Positions 18,301 through 27,300 of a stretch of 64,000 nt of DNA are shown here, piece after piece. The stretch is from Marinoscillum sp965229915 (lineage in GTDB: Bacteria > Bacteroidota > Bacteroidia > Cytophagales > Cyclobacteriaceae), in NCBI RefSeq assembly GCF_965229915.1, contig NZ_CBDDJZ010000001.1, forward strand, positions 2,170,001 to 2,234,000. The letters run 5' to 3'. The number at the start of each line of letters is the position of its first letter. The stretch's first letter is position 1. The position numbers and the translations under genes were made by a program. Below the pieces are notes generated by a model that searched no databases, was not told the origin of the DNA, and was given only the letters and a program-made list of their open reading frames with translations.

Positions 18301-20600
18301 CTACCAGCATTTACGAAAGTATCGCCACTTAGGTCAATACTGAGCTCCCCTTCCACAGAGCCATTGTTTAGGACTTCCAAAAACTCATCTTGGACAGATA
18401 TATGACTGTAGGCCAATTCCCTAAGGCCGTTTTCAAAAGAGATACCAAATCCACTTGAAGCGTTAGTAGCGTTGGATACAAGAGAAGCATCTCCTGACCC
18501 AAACGCAGAATCTTCAAATGTAAAAGTGAGATCAGCTACACTATGTATAGCTAGGTGGTTTTGCGCATTTCCAGAGAGCGTAAGCGTGGCGGCAGTGCCA
18601 TCATCGCTTACGGTAACGATAGGGATCAAACCGGTTGGCAGATTGTTGATTGAATAATCAGTACTATTCGTCAACGTACCTGAAGGGTTACTGAAGGAAT
18701 CATTCGTAATTCTCACCACAATGGATCCATCCACTGAACCATCATTAGTCTCAGTTTCTTGAAATCCATTTTCAGCAAGGTCAAACTCATGGATACCTGT
18801 GTTTGCTGCAGCTACGAAAAGTTTCCCTTCGGATTCAGCATAGAAAAGATCCTGAGGAAAAGAACCTACTGTGCCGCCACTGTTTACTTCGAAAGGTTCG
18901 TTGGCTTCTGTTAAGTTGGAAGTAATGTCAAATGAAGTTTCTACGTCATACGTATGTATTAACGTTCCATTCTGAGATGTGAGGAGCAGTTTGTCACCAG
19001 ACGAATTAAAGGCCAAGCCTGTGCCGGAGAATATAGCCAACTGACCTGAAGTCCCGGCTAAAGTCGCAGAACTCAGATCATAGGCTGTACTCAGATCAAA
19101 TTGATATATCTCTGACTGATTACCTGAGTCTTCAAAGAGTACAAAAATTCTCGTTCCGTCATTGTTGAATGCTATCTGCTGAACATCTCCACCACTAGGT
19201 TCGGTGATATCCAATGTGGCTTCAAATGTATCGTCCGATAAGTCGTAGGCACTACCCAATCCATATTGGTATATACTGACCGTAGTGCCAGCAGTACTGT
19301 GCGTATAAGCATCGCCAGCGAAGTAAAACTTAGATCCATCAGAATTGAACAGTAAAGAACCAATGACGAAAGACTGGAGGAAACTAATAGTAGGCCCATC
19401 TGTCATACTGCTTGACAGATCGAAAGGAACCGATAGCATGCGTGAATTAACTCTGTAATTGCTATTGAATGTAGAGAAAAATACCTCTGTCCCATCATCA
19501 CTAAATATGAAGCCCGTTTCTGATCCAGATGGATTAATACTTGCCGCTAGTGATGCAGTCCCTGCTAACTCTAATTCACCATATCCATAGGAAAGAGACC
19601 CAGAGCAGTCATCCGAAAAATTATCAAAGTCTCCGAATCTCGTAAAAGTGGCATTGGGGAACGGATCAGTAGGATCATCCACCTGTACGCATGTCAGGTT
19701 ATCATTGCCGTCAAGTCTTATAAAAGTAATTGCTTCATTATTTCCATTGACTAAGTTGATCGTCTCTAAGAGGCTCTCTGTACTGGAATTGGAAGAATTG
19801 AAATCAACACTTGTCAAATTGAAAAACCCAGAAAAATCCCAGTGCTTGATAAAGGTGCCTCCGGCACCTATCCCTTGAAGACCTGTATTCTGAGAAAGAT
19901 CAATAGCACTAATGGGATTATCACTAATGGTCAAAAAATCAAGATTGGTAAGTGTACTTACATCTATGGAAGTCAAACCCAGACCTCCACAAGCCAGCAC
20001 TTCTAATCCAGGAAGCAAAGTGAAATCAGGTATGGTTACAAATGGGTTATCACTGTACAGGAGAGCTGTCAAGGCTGTATTTGCCGAAAAATCCAGACTT
20101 GTTAACTGATTCTGTCGGACATCTAGTCGTACCAATTCGAGATTGTTAGAGATATCTAGGGCAGTCAGGCCATTGCCAAATATGAGAAGAGTATCCAATA
20201 CCGTATTAAGAGAGAGATCAATAGTGGTCAGACTATTATTGCCAATGTTGAGCAATGTCAAATCTGAGAATGGTGTGGCATCAAAACTTGTGAGGCTGTT
20301 GGTCGATATCTGCAACTTAGTAAGATTGACAAAAGCTTCGAGCCCGGTATCATCACTGATACTCTTTGCCACCAGATTCAACTCTCCGGTGTAGGCTTCT
20401 GCTTCAGCTATTTGTATTTCACTATCTCCATTGATATCAATTACTGGATCGTGCGCTAAGAGAGCGGCTTTAAAATTCGCATCAGGTATGGTTACATTTT
20501 GAGCGTGAACTTTGAATGATATCAGCGCACAAAACAATGTGAAGAGTAGAAGCCTGCTGTAAATAGGCACGTGTGTCTTTGGTATTAAATAATTATTCAT
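15348..20600 (-). CDS. Cassette C giant T9SS surface protein with LRR and propeller domains
   Basis: This 1750-aa exported protein has a signal segment ending ISFKVHAQ (about residue 34). Leucine-rich repeats (NSLTTIDLSLNTxL type) cover about 35-325. A first WD/YVTN-like propeller lies at about 347-610 and a second at 857-1123 (FSRDGSKMYIVGN-type blades). Three copies of a roughly 115-residue domain lie near 613-723, 737-847 and 1130-1230, each with a YSINNLPxGLxPxxxVSDDG core; I do not recognise this family. The shared module runs from about 1232 (RETRYADGKYSFVSSP) to the type A sorting domain. LRR and propeller parts suggest binding to proteins or glycans (inference). It is preceded by CTACCC dyads and a start-proximal hairpin, with one TPR-LuxR gene upstream. 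Confidence 0.85.
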   Translation of the reverse strand: MNNYLIPKTHVPIYSRLLLFTLFCALISFKVHAQNVTIPDANFKAALLAHDPVIDINGDSEIQIAEAEAYTGELNLVAKSISDDTGLEAFVNLTKLQISTNSLTSFDATPFSDLTLLNIGNNSLTTIDLSLNTVLDTLLIFGNGLTALDISNNLELVRLDVRQNQLTSLDFSANTALTALLYSDNPFVTIPDFTLLPGLEVLACGGLGLTSIDVSTLTNLDFLTISDNPISAIDLSQNTGLQGIGAGGTFIKHWDFSGFFNLTSVDFNSSNSSTESLLETINLVNGNNEAITFIRLDGNDNLTCVQVDDPTDPFPNATFTRFGDFDNFSDDCSGSLSYGYGELELAGTASLAASINPSGSETGFIFSDDGTEVFFSTFNSNYRVNSRMLSVPFDLSSSMTDGPTISFLQSFVIGSLLFNSDGSKFYFAGDAYTHSTAGTTVSIYQYGLGSAYDLSDDTFEATLDITEPSGGDVQQIAFNNDGTRIFVLFEDSGNQSEIYQFDLSTAYDLSSATLAGTSGQLAIFSGTGLAFNSSGDKLLLTSQNGTLIHTYDVETSFDITSNLTEANEPFEVNSGGTVGSFPQDLFYAESEGKLFVAAANTGIHEFDLAENGFQETETNDGSVDGSIVVRITNDSFSNPSGTLTNSTDYSINNLPTGLIPIVTVSDDGTAATLTLSGNAQNHLAIHSVADLTFTFEDSAFGSGDASLVSNATNASSGFGISFENGLRELAYSHISVQDEFLEVLNNGSVEGELSIDLSGDTFVNAGSALVSSTHYNINNLPAGLIPELEVAVDGQSATLSFSGRATNNQNADDIASLVFTFTDAAFTSSVADDVQNAVMHASGFGIDFRNNDNPSLVYGSTFDPSETLYRGENFDYTAEDMSPSAFDFNDNGTRLFILGGDNDAVFQYDLSTAYDLSTAEYGGNSFDVSNEEDNPFGMAFSRDGSKMYIVGNTDAIYQYSLSNPFDISSGVTPDGNPLDVTSEDIQPLELTFSPDGSKLYMLGGFGKEVNQYSLATPFDITSGVTFDGTPFGFTQENNPSGIVISNDGFKLFISGNQGDDVNEYMLNVPFDLTKGATYVGNFSFRSEDDLIGDIAFSRDGTQLFVTGSRYDRIFKYEQNDLNFYKSPTNATMLLGSATIHLIDETFTNAGTTLSVSDYSISNLPNGLTPILTVSDDGFSATLTLSGSATSNAYVDGLIFTFENSAFTGNDASIFNNVTSFNSGFTVDFQDITWDGFSWNNGTGPIATSSAIINGNYTIENETTFEATDLTVNSPAVLTIEGSGNLELGGLLLNNGDILMESFSFVEISTDLFNFGSIIAQSGSTLITYDGHSVTGNPIEIRRETRYADGKYSFVSSPVEQSASVTGSDLGAHVYKYDEAASSDPNALSRWIGAAADELVPGKGYTQANRKLLSFEGIPNSGTINYTASATHDGYHLVGNPYPAAIDVDAFIDGNGATTETIYIWDDNGSDTERGSNSDYIVVTKSGATNNGDPDVSRWNGHIGSMQGFFIQMDGSAGTVTFTEEMRVTGNNADANFYRTSIDSNPLARVNLTNEDGLFKQAVIAWNEEVSDTELAKGYDGKVFGTSGANMLYTKKGEHDLAIQTITSQKEVIPLTYQVEEAGVYSLQLDLQEAQGQLLYLRDKHTEETIDLSGESYSFNTASGQFTDRFELVTNMRVLALDGSEIQVYAHEQTIHINMPDGEEKTFQLISIDGQQLMSRKLSRSAQIQTNLPAGVYIITDGEHSHKIILK

Positions 20601-20601
20601 A

Positions 20602-20628
20602 GCATAAAATTTTTAGAGCGTTTTATGC
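20602..20628 (-). promoter_or_regulatory. Start-proximal hairpin of cargo C
   Basis: GCATAAAA (20602-20609) pairs with TTTTATGC (20621-20628), an 8-bp perfect stem with an 11-nt loop one base before the start codon. It is conserved in position upstream of cargo D and E with compensating base changes in E. Confidence 0.6.
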
Positions 20629-20660
20629 CGTGAAATTGGTGAGGTGGACCCTTGGATCTG

Positions 20661-20701
20661 CTATCCAAATAGGGTAGTAATGCCACTACCCCATGGGGTA
20701 G
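20661..20701 (-). promoter_or_regulatory. Tandem CTACCC/GGGTAG dyads upstream of cargo C
   Basis: CTACCCCATGGGGTAG (20686-20701) is a perfect 16-bp palindrome. A weaker dyad CTATCC-AAATA-GGGTAG lies at 20661-20677. The outer dyad starts 86 nt before the start codon, as in cassettes D and E. The probable ligand is a TPR-LuxR regulator. Confidence 0.65.
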
Positions 20702-20729
20702 TTTTTATTAGGTGCTGATAATCAGATGC

Positions 20730-22295
20730 TTATAAGGTGGGTTTTTCTTGCTTTATAGCAAAGTGTAGTGCTTCCTTTCTATTGGCAACACCCAGTTTTT
20801 CATAAACTTTCTTTAGATGAAACTTTACGGTGTTGACAGAAAGAAACACTTTTTCAGCTATTTCACTATTGGAGTGCTGGGAAATAGCCAGCTCAAAAAT
20901 CTCAAACTCACGCTCAGTAAGCGGAGTAAGTAATCGCTTGTTGAGTTCCTCTAAATCGATCTCTGGTGCCTCTGGGGATTGCTCAATTAAAGAGGTTATT
21001 CTAAGACGCAAATTGTCCGTTTCTTCAGTCAGCAATCTCTCCTTCAATCTTGCCTGACGAATGATGAAATATGTAACCGAAAGCCCTATGATCAAAAGAA
21101 CAATGGCCCCAATGATAACAGTCATTTGCTCTCTACTTTTCTTCTCCAGGCTAATGGCCGAAAGTTCGTTTTGAGTCGTAAGTAATTCTATTTGCTGTTG
21201 CTTTTTCTCTGTCTCGTACCTGGCCTCAACATCTGCCAAACGTTCCATTGCTTCTGCTGCATTCAACGAATCATTAATAGCAGTAGATAATAGTTTTTCC
21301 TCCAGTGCTTTTTTATAATCTCCGCTTTGTCTGGCAACCTTGAATAACAAATTGTGGGCATTTTTGGAGTGAATCGGATACTTTCCCTGTTCAGCAATTT
21401 TTAAACCCGTCATCGCAAAATCCTTTGCCTTGTATAATTGACCCAATTGCAAATAACAGTTTCCAACAGAAAGATTTGTATGAGCTTGAGTCTCTGCATC
21501 CCCTAGTGTAAGTGCATATTTAGTCGCCCTCAGATAATGAATGAGTGCTTCTTTATATTTCTGATCACTCTGATAAAGGTCCCCAAGATTATTTTCAACA
21601 TAGGCTAATGAATTAATGTCATCAGCTACTTCTAGATAAGCTAGCGCTTGCTTATTGTAATTGATACTTTGTCTTATAGAGTCTAGAGCTTCACTAACTA
21701 TGGCTAACATCAGATAGCCATTCCCGATGGCAGCAGTATCTGCAGTCTGCAATGAATTGTCAAGAGACTTTTTTGCGTACAGCCAGGAAGATTGGTAATC
21801 TTTCAGTTGATAAAATATTCCCCCAATGTTCCCGATGATGTCAGATTTGGCCTCTTGAAAACGTAACTCACCAGCATTCTCAAGCGCAATCTTCTCTGCA
21901 TTTTGGAAAGCACCCAATGATCGCTCATGATCTCCTTGTATTCGAGATAGTACACCTATTGAATTGTAAGCCCTCATCAGGGTATAATCATCCTTTGATA
22001 CTTTGGCGGCATCAACACACTTAGTTAAATAATATATGGATGAGTCGCCTTTGCCTAGCTGTCCATATGCAATTCCAGATGCGAGGTAGTATTTATTTCT
22101 AAGCGTATCGGCTAATTTATCAACATCATTAACCTGCTGTAGAAGGTTAAGTGATTCATTCGGATTTTGAGCATCATAGGCTTTATTGATAAGCTCAAGA
22201 TCAGATATGGCTTGTGCGCCAACCAGTTGTACTGCAATCAATACGATTACAATGTTGGCAGATTTACGAATCGGTAATAGCCGGTCAAATTTCAT
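20730..22295 (-). CDS. TPR-containing membrane-anchored LuxR-type regulator
   Basis: Starting at the ATG at 22295 gives 521 aa with an N-terminal hydrophobic segment (IVIVLIAVQLVGAQ), whereas the longer ORF start at 22328 leaves an awkward polar lead. TPR repeats cover about 30-340, followed by a coiled coil, one membrane helix (VIIGAIVLLIIGLSVTYFII) and a C-terminal LuxR/GerE HTH (LTEREFEIFELAIS, SVNTVKFHLKKVYEKLGV). No receiver domain is present, so it should work as a one-component regulator with envelope TPRs and a cytoplasmic HTH. It stands 129 nt upstream of cargo C, and the CTACCC dyads lie between. Confidence 0.87.
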   Translation of the reverse strand: MKFDRLLPIRKSANIVIVLIAVQLVGAQAISDLELINKAYDAQNPNESLNLLQQVNDVDKLADTLRNKYYLASGIAYGQLGKGDSSIYYLTKCVDAAKVSKDDYTLMRAYNSIGVLSRIQGDHERSLGAFQNAEKIALENAGELRFQEAKSDIIGNIGGIFYQLKDYQSSWLYAKKSLDNSLQTADTAAIGNGYLMLAIVSEALDSIRQSINYNKQALAYLEVADDINSLAYVENNLGDLYQSDQKYKEALIHYLRATKYALTLGDAETQAHTNLSVGNCYLQLGQLYKAKDFAMTGLKIAEQGKYPIHSKNAHNLLFKVARQSGDYKKALEEKLLSTAINDSLNAAEAMERLADVEARYETEKKQQQIELLTTQNELSAISLEKKSREQMTVIIGAIVLLIIGLSVTYFIIRQARLKERLLTEETDNLRLRITSLIEQSPEAPEIDLEELNKRLLTPLTEREFEIFELAISQHSNSEIAEKVFLSVNTVKFHLKKVYEKLGVANRKEALHFAIKQEKPTL

Positions 22296-22328
22296 CTGAC
22301 TAAAATAGCCGTATTTGTGGAAACACAT

Positions 22329-22399
22329 AAAAAAACCGACCCCTTAAAGAAGTCGGTTAAAATTCCCGAATGCGATTCACATCGATCCAGGACGCCCTA
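22329..22399 (-). terminator. Cassette D 3' element and terminator, separated by an IS
   Basis: An AACCGACTT/AAGGGGTCGGTT stem followed by a T run on the minus strand begins at about 22329, and the core cgatccaggacgcccta is at 22383-22399. It most resembles the cassette C element. It now lies about 1.7 kb from peptide D because an IS3-family element sits between them. Confidence 0.65.
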
Positions 22400-22584
22400 T
22401 GCTGTATACCATCTCCGCCTGTCGATGGCTCCAACATGACATATCATGTTGGGATTCTGTCTTTGTCCTGTGAGGGTGACTGGTTGGTGCCTCCTCACCA
22501 TTCTGTGTATTCTTCATCATCCCGAAGAATGAGGTGTCTCTTCTCGAAAGACTCCCCTTCATCGGAATAGCTACTATGAACGAT
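22400..22584. other. Non-coding remainder of cassette D 3' region
   Basis: It contains an inverted repeat CAACATGA/TCATGTTG (about 22432-22451) and an ATTCTTC/GAAGAAT dyad (about 22516-22533). Short ORFs here are not conserved in the other cassettes and are not called as genes. Confidence 0.45.
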
Positions 22585-22649
22585 TGACCCGTCCTAAAAT
22601 AAGTTTACAAGTTAAAAGATACGTCCTATTATTTATTTACAATTTTTGG

Positions 22650-23585
22650 TTAATCCGATTCTAGGTTTACAGTTGTTGAATTCGGATAATAATTCTTCCA
22701 TATTCTGGATACTTTCAAAGAATCCGAATTATGTACCTGAGAAGGTTTCTTATTTGAAATACTCATGTGAGGCCTCTGCTCATTATACAGCCGTACAACT
22801 TCTTCAAGTAGCTGTTGTGCTTCTTTCAAATTGTTAACCTCATAGCACTCGAGGTATTCATTTTTAATAATACCATTTACACGTTCAGCAACAGCATTTT
22901 CCAAAGGGTCACTGTTTTCGGTCATGCTGATCTGAATAACATTATCCTGCAATAGCTTTACATACTCACTACTGCAATATTGTATTCCTCTGTCAGAGTG
23001 ATGGATAAGGTTTTCTGCAGGATTCTTTAGCGATGTTATAGCCATTTCAAGAGCCTTAATGGAGGCAATAGCTTCTAATGTTTCTGAGACAGAATAACCC
23101 ACTATTTTATGGGAATACGCATCTGTAATAAAGCTGATGTATAAATATCCATTAAGCATTTTCCAATAGGTGATGTCGCTGACCCACAATTGATTAGAAG
23201 ATGTTGGAACAAACTCCTTTATCAGGTTTGGATATTTTTTCAACCAATGAGATGAGTTTGTAGTATAAACCCTTCTTTTTCTTTTTTTGACTAGCAAATT
23301 ATTGTCAGCTAAAAGATTAAAAAGAGCATCTCTACCCATTTTTATTTGATGATCAAGCATGAACGGATCAAGTAATTCATACAATTTTCTAGTACCCATA
23401 CGTGGATGGCTTTGACGAATATTTTTCACTTCATTAATAATCAAATGATGTTCAAACGTTGTTTCTTCAACATTCCAGTAATGTTGGTAATATGATTGTC
23501 TGGTAATACCAAATAATAGGCATAAACGTCCCAGGGCAACTCGTTGATGCCTTTCCTTTAAGGTGGTTATTACTTGGTATCGGAC
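22650..23585 (-). CDS. IS3-family transposase OrfB (DDE integrase domain)
   Basis: This frame is entered by -1 frameshifting from orfA at 23585-23591 (A AAA AAG). It gives a C-terminal part of about 311 aa beginning VRYQVITTLKERHQRVALGR. It has an HTH_21-like region and an rve integrase core with the DDE residues in LWVSDITYW (D), HHSDRGIQYCSS (D) and ENAVAERVNG (E). A TTG at 23444 is the only obvious internal start and would drop the N-terminal part. The fused OrfAB would be about 442 aa and catalyse cut-and-join of the IS ends. Confidence 0.87.
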   Translation of the reverse strand, partial: VRYQVITTLKERHQRVALGRLCLLFGITRQSYYQHYWNVEETTFEHHLIINEVKNIRQSHPRMGTRKLYELLDPFMLDHQIKMGRDALFNLLADNNLLVKKRKRRVYTTNSSHWLKKYPNLIKEFVPTSSNQLWVSDITYWKMLNGYLYISFITDAYSHKIVGYSVSETLEAIASIKALEMAITSLKNPAENLIHHSDRGIQYCSSEYVKLLQDNVIQISMTENSDPLENAVAERVNGIIKNEYLECYEVNNLKEAQQLLEEVVRLYNEQRPHMSISNKKPSQVHNSDSLKVSRIWKNYYPNSTTVNLESD

Positions 23586-23977
23586 TTTTTTCGAATAGGT
23601 ATTTTTAGCTCTTTTTCAGCAATGTCAATCATCAACTCATAGCCCTCTACTTTGAGCTGAGCTACTTCCAATTGCTTCTTTAGTTCCTTGATCTTCTTTT
23701 GAAGCTCTACCGGGTCTTTATCGTTTTCTGGTTTATCCAATATTGTAAACTGCTGTCGAGGTGAAGATACCAACTTCGTTTGTTTTAACTTAGGATCTCC
23801 CTGGATATAACCTAGTTTCCGCATCCAATTGAGGAGCTGACCGTGCTCTTCTGTCTGTCCAGTATATTTTTTCCAAAGCTCAATTTTGGAATAGCAGCCT
23901 GACAGATACTCCTTGATCATCTCTTCACGTTCAGCCCAGCTAATCGAGCCACCTGTCCTAATATTAGTTTTGTCCAT
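23570..23977 (-). CDS. IS3-family transposase OrfA
   Basis: This 135-aa protein has an N-terminal helix-turn-helix (ISWAEREEMIKEYLSG, then LLNWMRKLGYI) and a C-terminal leucine-zipper-like coiled coil (ELQKKIKELKKQLEVAQLKV). It recognises the IS ends and supplies the N-terminus of the OrfAB fusion. The slippery AAAAAAG lies 15 nt before its stop codon. Confidence 0.85.
   Translation of the reverse strand: MDKTNIRTGGSISWAEREEMIKEYLSGCYSKIELWKKYTGQTEEHGQLLNWMRKLGYIQGDPKLKQTKLVSSPRQQFTILDKPENDKDPVELQKKIKELKKQLEVAQLKVEGYELMIDIAEKELKIPIRKKSDTK
23585..23591 (-). promoter_or_regulatory. -1 frameshift site A AAA AAG of the IS
   Basis: On the minus strand the zero-frame codons CGA AAA AAG give the classic IS3 slippery heptamer. 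After slipping, reading continues GTC CGA TAC CAA into orfB. Confidence 0.8.
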
Positions 23978-24030
23978 TTTTTAGTTTACATTTTGTGTAA
24001 ACTCATTTCAGGACAAGTCAGATTCTTAAT

Positions 24031-24060
24031 GACCCTCCCTCATACAAGGAGGGGAAAGAG
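24031..24060. repeat. Imperfect palindrome downstream of peptide D
   Basis: CCCTCC and GGAGGGG arms lie around a short loop, between the IS end and the peptide D stop codon. Confidence 0.5.
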
Positions 24061-24067
24061 GAAATGA

Positions 24068-24247
24068 TTATTGACCTTTCCTGTGATCTCGCAGCTTCTT
24101 GATGCCATAAGCCCCACCTGCGGCTAGCAGGATGCTCAAGCCACCGTCTATCGGTGTGGCTGGTGGTGCACTGGGCTGGGCCATTGCTGGAAGAACAAGA
24201 AGCAATGCTGGAAGAACAAGTAGGGTTTTATATAGTAGATTTTTCAT
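24068..24247 (-). CDS. PID-CTERM-like 59-aa peptide D
   Basis: This 60-codon gene begins MKNLLYKTLLVLPALLLVLP, is cut at AMA|Q, and continues PSAPPATPIDGG, LSILLAAGGAYG and the tail IKKLRDHRKGQ. It lies 65 nt after cargo D, the shortest spacer of the five, with a palindrome on each side. The IS begins 47 bp beyond its stop, so its transcript now runs into the transposase genes in the sense direction. Confidence 0.8.
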   Translation of the reverse strand: MKNLLYKTLLVLPALLLVLPAMAQPSAPPATPIDGGLSILLAAGGAYGIKKLRDHRKGQ

Positions 24248-24278
24248 GGTTTTAGTGTTTTAGAACCCACCCCTAAAT

Positions 24279-24294
24279 CCCCTCCGAGGAGGGG
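24279..24294. repeat. Perfect palindrome between cargo D and peptide D
   Basis: CCCCTCCGAGGAGGGG lies in the 65-nt spacer and could form an RNA stem between the two coding regions. Confidence 0.6.
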
Positions 24295-24312
24295 ACTTGA
24301 GGCTATAGGTAT

Positions 24313-27300
24313 TTATTTCAAAATGATTTTATGTGATTGTTCTCCGTCGGTGACGATGTAGACACCTGCCGGGAGATTCGTTTCGATCTTAGCAGACCTG
24401 CTGAGTTTTCTGCTCAACAATCGCTGACCATCCAGGCTAATCAACTCGAAGGATCTTTCCGTACCTTCGGGTAGGTTGATGTAGACCGTCTGCTCGTAGG
24501 CGTAAACCTGAATGTCATTGGTTTCTAACCCGAGTACTCTTGCATTAGTTACCAACTCAAAGCGATCAGTGAACTGGCCTGCAGCTGAATTGAAGCTGTA
24601 ACTTTCTCTGCTTAAGTCGATCGTCTCTTCCGTTTGCTTGTCCAGAAGATAGAAACTTTCGCCTTGGGCATTGGTCAAGTCAAGCTCAATGGTGTAAACG
24701 CCTGCTTCAGCTACATTGTAAGCTAACTGGACCACCTCGCGTTCATGGCTGATCCCTTGTATGGCCAAAGCTTTGTCATCCTTTAACGTGTAGATCAAAT
24801 CTGCTGCTTTAGAACTGAACACCTTCGCATCAAAGCTGCGATCAAATTGATCATCACTTATTCCTCCAATACGACCAACTATAGCTTGTTTGAACAATCC
24901 CTGCTCATTTGTCAGGTTCACACGGACATAAGCTGGAGTACCAGCTGTACGGAAGAAGTTGTCATCGGCATTGCTGCCCACTATCCGCATGCCAGGAGTG
25001 AATGTGATTTCAGTATCCGAGTCATCAACAAGTTTTACAAAGAAGCCCTGGGCCGAACCAAGATTGCCGTTGTATCGGGAAGCTCCTCCTGCCGGAGTTG
25101 GCGTGGTGTTGATGGCAACCGTTCCATTAGCGATGATGTAGTCCGCATTAGTACCTCTGCCATTGTCCGAACCATTGTCATCCCAGATATACACAGCCCC
25201 TTCTATATTGGTCTGAGCCAGGAAGTCCCCCACTTCAATAGCAGTAGCATAAGGATTGGAAACGAATACCCAACCTTCGTTCTCTTCATTCACACCATCA
25301 TCGTAAGTTCCAGTGTACGTTCCGTTTACATTGACAGTACTTACATTTGGGACTCCTTCAAAGATGATCTCCTGCTGATTGGCCTGCGTATAGCCTACAC
25401 CCGGCACCAGCTGACCACTATGAGTAATCCATCGATCCAGCCCATCGTTTGGATCAAAAGCCTGGCTCTCATCATAGCTGTATACAAATGAACCAAGTGT
25501 TGCATCTGTCACATTTGCCGTTTGTTGAACTGGAGTCCCCACAAAACTATATCGTCCGTCAGCATAGCGTGTATTGCGCTTGATGATCGCATCATTTCCA
25601 GTGAAATCACCAGCTTCATGTGTCATCAGGTCGGCACCAGACTCCACCACTAGAGATCCATCGTTGGTGATGTCTCCCACCACATACAGGTAGTTATCAG
25701 GAGCTACGGTCAGGGTTTTTCCTGAGTTGATTACCAGACTATTTACTTCAAGGGTACCATCGTCTGTCGTATTGTAGTCTCCGTCGATGATTACATCATC
25801 AGTCCCGGCTCCAGGAGTACCATTCAGCCATGCAGTACCTGTCCAGATTAGCGGTTCAACTGTATCATCAATAATGGTGATAGTGAATTCCTCTAAGTAG
25901 GTGAAAGTCCCATCACTTACCTGAACATTGATGGTATATGAGTTTTGAGACTCATAGTCAAACATTTCGCTGGCAAGGAGCTCTCCATCTACAATATCAA
26001 ACGAAGTATTGTCTGGATAAGTCGCATTGTCTTCCAGAGTGAATGTGTAATCCTCACCCTCATCCTCATCAGTAGCGGTGAATGCCCCAATTACTGCATC
26101 GATACTATTATTCTCCGTTATTGAGGCATTATCAAGAATGATATCTGTAGGTGCTTCGGTTATATCATTTACCGTGATCTCCCAGGTAACCTCTGTAAAT
26201 AAGCCACCTTGATCTGTACTTCTGATTCTGATATAAATTGGATTCGAAATGGATTCATGATCAAAGGAAGATTTGGCACGAAGGACATCTCCATCAATTT
26301 CGAATAAGGCATTGCTGTTATCACCAAGCCCTGAAACCAATGCATAAGTATGGATATCTGAGCTATTTGGATCGTCCGTAGACAAGGTGCCTACTGCAGC
26401 ATTGTCACCGGCATTCTCATCAATGGAGGTGCTGGTAATGAATAGGTCATCTGGAGCACCGTTTAATTCAGTAATAGTAACCGTATAAACCTCGGTGTTT
26501 CCTGCCTCTGCTGTGACTGTGAAATCTACTGGATCTGTGAAATCTACTGTGGCTCCACTAGCTGGGCTAACTGTAGCTCCAGGAGAAAGTGAGATGGTCG
26601 GCTGCAAAGCAGAAATGTCCGTTCCGGCTTCTACATCCAGTGTAATAGACGTGCCGAAAATCACCTCATCCCCATCCTGGCCAGATACATCAAATGATAA
26701 GAGGCTAGTAAATGTATTTGGATGCTCATAAGCACCTTTTGCAGGAGCATATGTGCTTCGGGTTGTACCTTCTATGTCTTCAGTGATCTCTGCAACAGGC
26801 GTACCTCGAAATGATTCTGAAGTTAAATTAGTAGATGACAAAGAGAAGTCCATTGCAGCGACATCCGTAAATATTGGTGCGTCGAAAGTCATCCCGGTAA
26901 GGCCTAGAGTTCCATAATCGGTTTCATTATAACTCACTCCAGCTACTTCAATTGGCACCCTGGAATGGCCATTATCTGGCAAATAGATGTTATTATTTGA
27001 CACATTTGTTGTGCTCAAACTTCCCCAGTCCATACCAATAGCTGATCTTATACCAGCGTCTCTGGTAACGGAAATCACATTATTTTGGAAAGTAGCATCC
27101 CCACTTCCATGTGCATATAATCCCGTTAAATACTCATCTCCATCTCCAGCACCTTCTATCAGGATAGTATTATGACTAATCATTGTGGTTGCTAAAGAAG
27201 CAGCATTAATTCCGACTATGGATACTGCCCCAGTTGGGTTAGCATAAATCACATTGTTATAGAACTTGAGATTTGTGCCACCAACCTGAGCTACTGTGAG

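Larger units (their letters stand above)
22585..24020 (-). mobile_element. IS3-family insertion sequence (1436 bp)
   Basis: Imperfect terminal inverted repeats begin TGAC at both ends (22585 onward TGACCCGTCC; from 24020 backward TGACTTGTCC; 21 of the first 25 bases agree). A possible 3-bp target duplication GAT lies at 22582-22584 and 24021-24023. It carries orfA and orfB in the -1 relation typical of IS3 elements, with an intact DDE set, so it may be active. It inserted downstream of peptide gene D in the same transcription direction. Confidence 0.88.
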
